DNA from: Bacteroides ovatus
GTDB lineage: Bacteria; Bacteroidota; Bacteroidia; Bacteroidales; Bacteroidaceae
Direction of reading: 5' to 3'
Assembly: GCA_030844565.1 (NCBI GenBank)
Contig: JAUUNK010000209.1
Span: forward strand, 1-9,055
DNA length: 9,055 nt
The notes beneath the pieces were generated by a model. That model was not told where the DNA came from. It made no database searches and saw nothing but the letters and a program-made list of their open reading frames with translations. Position 1 is the first letter of the stretch. Each line of letters starts with the position of its first letter. Made by a program: the position numbers and the translations under genes. Positions 1 through 4,202 of this stretch are shown piece by piece.

Positions 1-79
1 TCGGATATTATTTCTTTTGAAATAAGATACAGAACCGCACTCTTTATTCTTTTTGTTCTTTTTTCTATAAAGTCTTCCA

Positions 80-110
80 TATACTGATATTTTTAGTATT
101 CTTGCATCGG
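80..110 (+). promoter_or_regulatory. possible Bacteroidota-type promoter
   Basis: A -7-like element TATTCTTG lies at 97-104 (consensus TAnnTTTG, one mismatch). The 31 bases here match the better promoter at 851-881 at about 23 positions, including a leading TATACTGA and a central AGTAT. No clear TTTG -33 box is seen. It would drive rightward transcription from about 111. The similarity to the other promoter is the main support. Confidence 0.35.
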
Positions 111-123
111 AATCAAGTTACGG

Positions 124-300
124 ATGATACCGACTAAATTGTTTAATTGCTCCCATAAGGGACTATATAGGCGACTAAACTTCAAACCGCAACTTGGAGT
201 TGGTCGCTTTGCTTTATTATCATGCTCAAATACCTATATTGTAGATACTGAGTTTGGCGAAATAGAAAACTCTTCCTTAGACTTCATCGTATGTATCTAA
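124..300 (+). CDS. doubtful small hypothetical ORF, 58 aa
   Basis: An ATG at 124 opens 58 codons ending in TAA at 298-300. It starts about 20 bases after the possible promoter -7 element at 97-104. I recognise no family. The middle reads NFKPQLGVGRFALLSC, with no obvious signal peptide or domain. A 14-bp-stem hairpin (171-207) lies inside it, which argues that the stretch may be a structured leader or terminator rather than coding. No good ribosome binding site is visible, though this is usual for Bacteroidota. Treat it as a possibility only. Confidence 0.25.
   Translation: MIPTKLFNCSHKGLYRRLNFKPQLGVGRFALLSCSNTYIVDTEFGEIENSSLDFIVCI
171..217 (+). terminator. long hairpin with T-rich tail, terminator or attenuator
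   Basis: GCGACTAA-a-CTTCAA at 171-185 pairs with TTGGAG-TTGGTCGC at 194-207. This gives 14 base pairs (some G-U) with one bulged A and an 8-base loop, followed by TTTGCTTTATT. It could end transcripts from the left, or act as an attenuator between the possible promoter at 80-110 and whatever lies beyond. The tail is not a pure T run, so termination is an inference. Confidence 0.4.
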
Positions 301-382
301 AAGGAGGATTTGCAAATCCATTAGACAAGACAATAGACGTATATAACTATCTGTGCAAGAACTTCTCGCGAGACGGATATAC

Positions 383-769
383 TCACCTAAAAATACCTAA
401 GGAGCTAAGCGGTACGTGCTTACCATCCCTATTAATGTATGGAAATACAACTGTAACAGAGAACTCTACACTTGTTACAGATTGTGTTTCATGCTCTTTG
501 CTTCCCTCTTTCCCCAATGAAACCTTTCCAAGAAACACACCTATTCCTGTCTTATCTCCTTTGTTGTTGGACTCTGTTAGTCCTACTTTGAAATTTACGC
601 TCGTAGCTGGATAGTCGCTATCATCGTGGTGGTATTTTTCATCATTACATACTCTTACACTAAGCATCGGGTTTACTAATCCGCCATATTTCTTGCATTC
701 GTCTTGCGCTTCTTTAACACCTTCGGTTATTTGCACCAATGTTTCTTTCACGAAGTCTTTTAAATCCAT
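383..769 (-). CDS. small conserved protein, possibly Trypco2-like (paralogue of the 2240-2602 product)
   Basis: 128 aa on the minus strand. It begins with an amphipathic helix (MDLKDFVKETLVQITEGVKE, residues 1-20). A beta-rich half follows: SVNFKVGLT at 57-65, a glycine-rich GIGVFLG at 75-81, and a final strand SVEFSVTVVFP at 100-110. The same order occurs in the gene at 2240-2602, so this strand, not the overlapping rightward ORF, is the real one. The layout resembles the trypsin-co-occurring domain Trypco2 known from bacterial conflict systems; this is inference from shape. The tail YINRDGKHVPLSSLGIFR is longer than in the paralogue's reconstructed end. It is a single leftward gene among rightward phage genes, which suggests a moron. 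Its promoter is unclear; TATACCTTG just upstream is a weak -7 candidate. Confidence 0.75.
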   Translation of the reverse strand: MDLKDFVKETLVQITEGVKEAQDECKKYGGLVNPMLSVRVCNDEKYHHDDSDYPATSVNFKVGLTESNNKGDKTGIGVFLGKVSLGKEGSKEHETQSVTSVEFSVTVVFPYINRDGKHVPLSSLGIFR

Positions 770-831
770 AGTCTTATATAATCAAGGTATAAGCTGCTTC
801 ATTAGTTAAATAATGTTTATGCACTAAATAT

Positions 832-859
832 TTCAGTATTACCCATTTGATATACTGAA
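832..859. promoter_or_regulatory. 8-bp inverted repeat around the -33 box
   Basis: TTCAGTAT (832-839) and ATACTGAA (852-859) are perfect inverted copies separated by 12 bases. The gap contains the TTTG (846-849) that I take as the -33 box of the rightward promoter. A partial third copy, TTAGTAT, ends in the -7 box at 870. This arrangement fits an operator for a dimeric repressor, but no regulator is identified. Confidence 0.4.
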
Positions 860-875
860 TTAATTAGTATCTTTG
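846..875 (+). promoter_or_regulatory. Bacteroidota promoter for the 969 operon
   Basis: TTTG at 846-849 (-33 box) and TATCTTTG at 868-875 (-7 box, exact TAnnTTTG) are separated by 18 bases. Transcription should start near 882 and read into the genes at 969 and 1301. The leader would contain the 20-bp palindrome at 886-905. Confidence 0.75.
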
Positions 876-885
876 CATTGTCAAA

Positions 886-905
886 CGTTGATAACGTTAT
901 CAACG
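886..905. promoter_or_regulatory. perfect 20-bp palindrome, likely operator
   Basis: CGTTGATAACGTTATCAACG is its own reverse complement over all 20 bases. It sits about 10 bases after the -7 box, at the expected start of the transcript. Such a site is typical of a dimeric phage repressor or Cro-like protein, and could also form an RNA hairpin. The cognate protein is not visible in the window. Confidence 0.6.
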
Positions 906-968
906 ATAATGCAAAGAAAGTAATTTTAGTTCTTATAAACAATAATAAACGTATTAAAATACACAATT

Positions 969-1298
969 ATGAGCACAAACTTTAAAAGTCAGATAAAAGA
1001 GGTCATGAGTTTAGCATGGCAGCTAGTAAAGAGAAACGGTTTCAACATGAGTGAAGCCCTTAAAGTTGCTTGGACTAACGTGAAATTGAAGTTTCAAATG
1101 AAAAGTAAGATTGTGAAATTTTACTTTCAAAAAGTAGACGGTAGCATTAGAGAAAGCTACGGCACCTTGAAAAGTGAACTGATACCCGAAACGGGTAAGT
1201 CTGACAGAGCAAAGAATGATACCGTTCAATGCTATTATGATACAGAACGTCAAAATTGGCGGTCATTTAAAAAAGCTAACCTTTTAAAAATCGCATAA
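969..1298 (+). CDS. DUF2693-like, SH3-barrel-type small protein
   Basis: 109 aa. Residues 1-45 are helical (KEVMSLAWQLVKRNGFNMSE). Residues 48-109 are beta-rich, with KIVKFYFQKVDGSIRESYGTL, then YYDTERQNWRSFKKANLL. That second part is what I recall of the DUF2693 / SH3 beta-barrel family, common in Bacteroides mobile elements and prophages. The molecular role is unknown; conserved basic and aromatic residues would suit nucleic acid or protein binding, which is inference. It is the first gene behind the promoter at 846-875 and lies two bases before the next gene, so the two form an operon. The start ATG follows 'acacaatt', with no strong Shine-Dalgarno, as is usual in this group. Confidence 0.8.
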   Translation: MSTNFKSQIKEVMSLAWQLVKRNGFNMSEALKVAWTNVKLKFQMKSKIVKFYFQKVDGSIRESYGTLKSELIPETGKSDRAKNDTVQCYYDTERQNWRSFKKANLLKIA

Positions 1299-1300
1299 TT

Positions 1301-1543
1301 ATGACACGTTACGAGATTGAGCAAGGCTTGGATACCTTATACAGAGACCTGGATAGAGCTAAGAACATGGATGAAGCGACAGCTTGCAGGGTTTTCAATG
1401 TAGACTGTAAAGCAGAAATTATCGAGGTGATTCAAGAAGAGATAGAAACTTACCAAGCAATCCTAGAACCTGATGCTGATGAGGATGATGGCATGGATTA
1501 CGATGCCCTTTGTGAAGTTCAGGGATTAAGCAGGTACGCATAA
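1301..1543 (+). CDS. conserved hypothetical acidic protein, 80 aa
   Basis: It starts two bases after the stop of the DUF2693-like gene, so it is co-transcribed. The protein is mostly helical and acidic: MTRYEIEQGLDTLYRDLDRA at the N terminus, a long helix around residues 38-55 (EIIEVIQEEIETYQAIL), then an aspartate/glutamate-rich segment (DADEDDGMDYDALCEVQGLSRYA). I recall similar proteins ending in DYDALC.VQGL.RYA from Bacteroides conjugative elements and phages, but with no assigned function. No membrane segment or catalytic motif is seen. It is followed at once by a strong hairpin at 1569-1602. Confidence 0.8.
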   Translation: MTRYEIEQGLDTLYRDLDRAKNMDEATACRVFNVDCKAEIIEVIQEEIETYQAILEPDADEDDGMDYDALCEVQGLSRYA

Positions 1544-1568
1544 TTACACGATTACATCACCCACGACG

Positions 1569-1602
1569 GCTTGCGTAGACGTAGAGAATATTCTACGCAA
1601 GC
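1569..1602 (+). terminator. 11-bp hairpin after the 969-1543 operon
   Basis: GCTTGCGTAGA (1569-1579) and TCTACGCAAGC (1592-1602) form a perfect 11-bp stem with a 12-base loop. It lies 26 bases after the stop of the preceding gene. The downstream sequence (ACTATTGATTAGTTCTTT) is T-containing but not a clean T run. Termination is likely but could be partial. Confidence 0.55.
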
Positions 1603-1864
1603 ACTATTGATTAGTTCTTTGACATTGTGGTAAACTAGAGGTTGCAAGTTATCCTCTGCTGAAAACGGACTACGTGAATAGGCTTAACTTGACAACGATA
1701 TAATGCTGTGGTAATGGTCAAACCGTATCGTTGTAAAAATAAACAGTGAGATTGGTAATTCAATCGGCAAATCATGGCATTTGCTTTATTATATAGCCTG
1801 TGCTGAACTGAAATATGGTTCTACTATTCGATTAGGGTACAGGCACAAACTAATGTATATTATT
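1603..1864 (+). other. intergenic leader with several hairpins, no convincing gene
   Basis: There is no supportable ORF before the gene placed at 1865. A TTTGACA (1618-1624) resembles a Bacteroidota promoter box, but no good partner is seen. Hairpins: AGAGG/CCTCT (1637-1641 with 1653-1657), a perfect 9-bp pair ACAACGATA/TATCGTTGT (1692-1700 with 1726-1734), GCAAAT/ATTTGC (1767-1772 with 1779-1784) followed by TTTATT, and GCCTGT/ACAGGC (1796-1801 with 1839-1844) enclosing GAAC/GTTC. This may be a structured 5' leader or a small RNA. Confidence 0.35.
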
Positions 1865-2122
1865 ATGAAACATAGGCGAAAAAGCAGATTTACCGATATG
1901 GATGTAAATGCTATCTGTAAATTGAAAGACGAGCTTATCCAATATAGGCAAGCGTACAGATTTCTATTTTATTCAATTATTAATGCTAAAGCAGGCAAAG
2001 ATATGCCGGATATCTTAGTATCTGACTTGCCGGATGATAGTATAGTCCATTATGTGAATAGGACTATAAGAGAGTGGAGCGAGAAGTTATATTCAACCAA
2101 TAAAGAAAAGAACCATGATTAA
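1865..2122 (+). CDS. hypothetical helical protein, 85 aa
   Basis: I place the start at the ATG at 1865, giving MKHRRKSRFTDMDVNAICKL. The frame stays open back to a TTG at 1781, but that part overlaps predicted hairpins and has no good start. The protein is helical and basic at the N terminus, with LKDELIQYRQAYRFLFYSI in the middle and a hydrophilic C terminus. I recognise no family. Its last 8 bases overlap the ATG of the next small gene (2115), a typical translational coupling in compact phage operons. An ATG at 1853 is the other plausible start. Confidence 0.65.
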   Translation: MKHRRKSRFTDMDVNAICKLKDELIQYRQAYRFLFYSIINAKAGKDMPDILVSDLPDDSIVHYVNRTIREWSEKLYSTNKEKNHD

Positions 2123-2267
2123 AAGAATAGTTCAGTATTTCAGAAAGCGCAACGATATGAGGTTACGCAAATGGTGTATACTAAGAGCTGAAAAAGTAAG
2201 TCATGGCGGTGAAGATATGGCTTACACCGCCGACTTTATTTACAACTGGATAACTAAAAATGGATGA
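2115..2267 (+). CDS. small hypothetical protein, 50 aa
   Basis: The ATG at 2115 overlaps the stop region of the preceding gene. The frame gives 50 aa ending in TGA at 2265-2267. The N terminus is strongly basic (MIKRIVQYFRKRNDMRLRKW), followed by ILRAEKVSHGGEDMAYTADFIYNWIT. I recall short Bacteroides phage proteins with this pattern of a basic helix then an A...IY.W/F-T ending, with no known role. A GGCGGTG/CACCGCC hairpin (around 2204-2231) lies inside the coding sequence and is followed by a T-rich stretch, so it may double as a terminator. Its stop abuts exactly the reconstructed stop of the opposing minus-strand gene (2268-2270). Confidence 0.65.
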   Translation: MIKRIVQYFRKRNDMRLRKWCILRAEKVSHGGEDMAYTADFIYNWITKNG

Positions 2268-2602
2268 TTATTTAAGTTCGATTGGTATATTGAACTTGAT
2301 TTTAGACAAAGATGTTTGTTGGGTTTCACTATTGCCTTTGCGCCTAGTGTAAGACTGCCTAACAGGACACCAATTCCTCCATTAACTCCATCTTTGGTTC
2401 CATCAGTTAGAGAAACTTCAAATTCTAAGTTTGAAATCATTGTTGCATGAACAGTTGGTCCAATTCCACTTTTAACATAGGGGATTGCTTCCGATACTAA
2501 GCTTCCTGATGGAAGCACTGGCTTTCCTGTTGCTTTCTTAGCTTCTGAAATGCCCTCATAGATACTTACTATGACATCTTTAACAAATTCATTTAATTCC
2601 AT
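2240..2602 (-). CDS. paralogue of the 383-769 gene, probably frameshifted near its 3' end
   Basis: The apparent product is 120 aa. Residues 1-90 match the other minus-strand gene: helix MELNEFVKDVIVSIYEGISE, strand NLEFEVSLT, glycine-rich GGIGVLLGSLTLGAKA. After residue 90 the frame gives an unrelated tail (IVKPNKHLCLKSSS...). Adding one base near 2331-2335, for example one more A in the minus-strand GCAATAG, restores NSETQQTSLSKIKFNIPIELK and a stop at 2268-2270. That ending fits the family, and the restored 111-aa gene ends right next to the stop of the rightward gene at 2267. I therefore see a one-base deletion, phase variation or sequencing error. Function is unknown; a Trypco2-like fold is an inference. 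It has its own promoter (-7 box at 2630-2637). Confidence 0.7.
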   Translation of the reverse strand: MELNEFVKDVIVSIYEGISEAKKATGKPVLPSGSLVSEAIPYVKSGIGPTVHATMISNLEFEVSLTDGTKDGVNGGIGVLLGSLTLGAKAIVKPNKHLCLKSSSIYQSNLNNHPFLVIQL

Positions 2603-2637
2603 ATTTCTTGATTTTTAGATTTGACACCTCAAAGTTA
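2592..2637. promoter_or_regulatory. overlapping divergent promoters
   Basis: On the plus strand, TAGATTTG at 2616-2623 is an exact TAnnTTTG -7 box, with TTTA at 2592-2595 as a weak -33 box 20 bases upstream. It would start transcription near 2630 toward the gene at 2711. On the minus strand, TAACTTTG (complement of 2630-2637) is also an exact -7 box and would serve the gene at 2240-2602. The two polymerase sites overlap, so the promoters probably compete. A similar module occurs at 5748-5766. Confidence 0.65.
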
Positions 2638-2644
2638 AGAAAAT

Positions 2645-2688
2645 CCCCTGACAATAACGTGATGTTGCCAATCGAATTGGCTCAGGGG
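2645..2688 (+). promoter_or_regulatory. structured leader hairpin upstream of 2711
   Basis: CCCCTGA (2645-2651) pairs with TCAGGGG (2682-2688). Inside, GCCAAT-cga-ATTGGC (2667-2681) forms a second perfect 6-bp stem. There is no T tail on the plus strand, so this looks like an mRNA leader structure or a protein-binding palindrome over the -33 area of the minus-strand promoter rather than a terminator. Confidence 0.5.
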
Positions 2689-2710
2689 AGCAAACTAAGA
2701 CATAATTATT

Positions 2711-2890
2711 ATGAAAGTATTACCATTATCATTTATCTGGTGTGTGTCGTTTATTGTAATGGCTATCACATGTATGAGTCTCAACTTAATATTTTGGTTG
2801 TCACTTGTTGTTTTCTCTGCTACTTGTCTCTATATGACTAGAAATAGTAAGAGATTAGAAAAAGAACTTGACGAAATATTCGGTGAATAA
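2711..2890 (+). CDS. small two-helix membrane protein, 59 aa
   Basis: The ATG at 2711 follows 'cataattatt', the same start context as other genes here. Two hydrophobic segments are seen, about residues 4-21 (LPLSFIWCVSFIVMAITC) and 24-42 (LNLIFWLSLVVFSATCLYM). A charged cytoplasmic-type tail follows: TRNSKRLEKELDEIFGE. It is transcribed from the promoter at 2616-2623 through the hairpin leader. I recall similar short proteins in Bacteroides phages but no assigned function. A holin-like role would be possible from topology only, yet the early-region context does not support lysis. Confidence 0.7.
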   Translation: MKVLPLSFIWCVSFIVMAITCMSLNLIFWLSLVVFSATCLYMTRNSKRLEKELDEIFGE

Positions 2891-2940
2891 ATAAGTCTCC
2901 GCTAAAAGGTCGTCCTATAATCCGGCATAAGGCTCCTGCA

Positions 2941-3045
2941 ATGTTCAGCGCTGATAGTAAGGGAAACCAGCCGGGCGGATTCTTAGATATTGTAGTTTTT
3001 GTCGTGTTTTATTTTGTGTTTGTGTTCTGGGTGTACCGTTCGTGA
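2941..3045 (+). CDS. tiny single-span membrane protein, 34 aa
   Basis: The ATG at 2941 opens 34 codons ending in TGA at 3043-3045. Residues 1-13 are polar (MFSADSKGNQPGG). Residues 14-32 form one strongly hydrophobic segment rich in Val and Phe (FLDIVVFVVFYFVFVFWVY), then RS. Such a sharp polar-to-hydrophobic pattern is unlikely by chance. Its stop lies in the loop of the strong terminator hairpin (3030-3064), so it is the last gene of this transcript. Function unknown. Confidence 0.6.
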   Translation: MFSADSKGNQPGGFLDIVVFVVFYFVFVFWVYRS

Positions 3046-3064
3046 GAATAGTGCACCTTTTTTT
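3030..3064 (+). terminator. strong Rho-independent terminator
   Basis: GGTGTAC (3030-3036) pairs with GTGCACC (3051-3057), 7 bp with one G-U. An inner GTTC/GAAT stem is closed by a GTGA (GNRA-type) tetraloop. Seven T residues follow at 3058-3064. This ends the operon that includes the two small membrane proteins. Confidence 0.85.
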
Positions 3065-3068
3065 ATTC

Positions 3069-3160
3069 GGCTGTTTATCGCGGTATATCGGTGACCGTTG
3101 TCTATGTTGTACGATAGAGCATATTTTATGTATGTAGGTTCGACTCCTACGAAGCCACCA
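3069..3160 (+). tRNA. degenerate tRNA-like sequence (possibly Tyr-like, GTA in loop)
   Basis: The 3' end is canonical: T stem GTAGG (3134-3138), loop TTCGACT, CCTAC (3146-3150), then GAAGCC, discriminator A and encoded CCA (3158-3160). Upstream, CGGT-ATATCGGTG-ACCG (3081-3097) makes a good D arm with the GG pair. TCTAT/ATAGA (3101-3105, 3114-3118) encloses an 8-base loop GTTGTACG, and CATA-TTT-TATG resembles a long variable arm. Only GGCT (3069-3072) pairs with AGCC (3153-3156), so the acceptor stem is poor and the spacing between stems is too long. It may be a decayed tRNA, an attachment-site remnant, or a regulatory mimic. Confidence 0.45.
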
Positions 3161-3179
3161 ACTATTAATAACAAAAAGT

Positions 3180-3401
3180 ATGAAAGTAAAGACAGAAGAT
3201 AGAAAGAAGATTGAAGCGATGGATATAGGCGGTAAGATATACTTCCGCAAAGGGAAAGCCATCCGGGTGCAAGGGTACGTGAACCGTATCAATGATAGCG
3301 CGAGACGGGAAGGGAAAATAAAGAAGGATTTAAATCCTTTTTCTTACTATGACGTTTTGTGCGATAAGAAAGGATTTGTATGTGTTGTAAGAAACTATTA
3401 A
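3180..3401 (+). CDS. hypothetical basic protein, 73 aa
   Basis: The ATG at 3180 starts MKVKTEDRKKIEAMDIGGKIYFRKGKAIRVQGYVNRIND. This is a short basic protein with alternating charged and hydrophobic residues suggesting a small beta/alpha fold. The C-terminal part ends in YDVLCDKKGFVCVVRNY. I recall short Bacteroides prophage proteins of this style, with an early 'IxxMxxGxxxxF' region followed by a basic strand, but no function is known. Its last 22 bases overlap the start of the DNA-binding protein gene at 3380, so the two are probably translated together. The tRNA-like sequence ends 19 bases upstream. Confidence 0.7.
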   Translation: MKVKTEDRKKIEAMDIGGKIYFRKGKAIRVQGYVNRINDSARREGKIKKDLNPFSYYDVLCDKKGFVCVVRNY

Positions 3402-3715
3402 AAAAGGATGCTGTGGAGGTAAATTTACAGGAATTTATTGATAGTGGGGCAAATGTATCAATAACGGTTAGTGCAACCGATTTACTACAATTTGCAGATC
3501 ATCTAATTCATTCTGCTAAAGAAGAATTAGAAAGCACTATTCTTGCCAAGAACAAAGAAACCTATGTCACCCCCGACGAAGCTAAGGTGCAATTACATGT
3601 AGACCGTAGTACGTTGTGGAGATGGGCTAAAACCGGTTATTTGATACCGGTAGAGGTAGGAGGTAAAAGACTGTATAAACAGTCTGATATTGATATCCTT
3701 CTGCAAAAGCGATAG
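3380..3715 (+). CDS. MerR/excisionase-type helix-turn-helix DNA-binding protein
   Basis: 111 aa. The C-terminal half (residues 62-111, YVTPDEAKVQLHVDRSTLWRW then AKTGYLIPVEVGGKRLYKQSDI) is a clear HTH_17 / excisionase-like winged helix. It shows the STLWRW recognition helix, the GYL..PV.VGGKR.Y wing and the final DI helix. Such proteins in Bacteroides elements act as excisionases or transcription regulators. The N-terminal half (residues 10-55) is helical and may mediate dimerisation. It overlaps the preceding gene by 22 bases. It is a candidate for binding the palindromes at 832-905 or 3717-3726 (GTTAATTAAC), but nothing in the sequence proves this. Confidence 0.8.
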   Translation: MCCKKLLKKDAVEVNLQEFIDSGANVSITVSATDLLQFADHLIHSAKEELESTILAKNKETYVTPDEAKVQLHVDRSTLWRWAKTGYLIPVEVGGKRLYKQSDIDILLQKR

Positions 3716-3743
3716 AGTTAATTAACCCTTTAATTTTACGATT

Positions 3744-4202
3744 ATGAAAGAAAATGGATTAGTAGTATCAAATGAATCACCTTTTGAAGTTCAATCGGTA
3801 GATTTGAGCGGCAACCTGCCTTCTTTAAAAGATGCGCAGGAATTGCCAATTGACCTTTGTGGCAATTATTGGACCCCTGAAATTCCGGGTGAATCCAAGC
3901 GTGTCTTCTTTGTTGAAATCAAGCCTCAAAAGGTTTTGAGTGCCCAAGGAACGGGTGAACTTATAGATTTGGATTGTGCTGTCTTTGCCGAGCAAAACGA
4001 GGAAGGAGCTTTGTTGACTGTAACAAACGGTTCCCGCCGATTGGTTGGTATCCTGGAACAGTATGTAAATGAAGGGCTAGTCAAAAGGGGTACACCCCTT
4101 AAGATTACCTTTATGGGCAAGCGCAAGAATAAAACCAACAGCTATTCTTCGGATAATTGGTCGGTAAAGCCGTTGCGGATTAATTTGCCTGCTGTTGGGT
4201 AA
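3744..4202 (+). CDS. hypothetical beta-rich phage protein, possible recombination partner
   Basis: 152 aa. No family is recognised with certainty. The middle is rich in predicted strands: RVFFVEIKPQKVL, GELIDLDCAVFAEQ, GALLTVTNGSRRLVGIL, then PLKITFMGKRKNKTN and DNWSVKPLRI. This pattern, with an insoluble core and basic turns near the C terminus, would suit an OB-fold or other nucleic-acid-binding barrel. Its stop codon TAA (4200-4202) shares its last base with the ATG of the nuclease gene. Phage exonuclease genes usually sit beside an annealing or single-strand-binding protein, so that is my inferred role. A GTTAATTAAC palindrome lies just upstream (3717-3726). Confidence 0.65.
   Translation: MKENGLVVSNESPFEVQSVDLSGNLPSLKDAQELPIDLCGNYWTPEIPGESKRVFFVEIKPQKVLSAQGTGELIDLDCAVFAEQNEEGALLTVTNGSRRLVGILEQYVNEGLVKRGTPLKITFMGKRKNKTNSYSSDNWSVKPLRINLPAVG

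Noticed and set aside
291..614. Rightward 107-codon ORF at 291
   Set aside because: Most of it lies antisense to the minus-strand gene 383-769, whose protein has a clear paralogue at 2240-2602. The rightward translation has no features of a real protein after about residue 35.
2945..3292. Minus-strand 115-codon ORF across 2945-3292
   Set aside because: It covers a terminator, the tRNA-like sequence and the start of a rightward gene, and its protein is a low-quality basic sequence. The rightward features are better supported.
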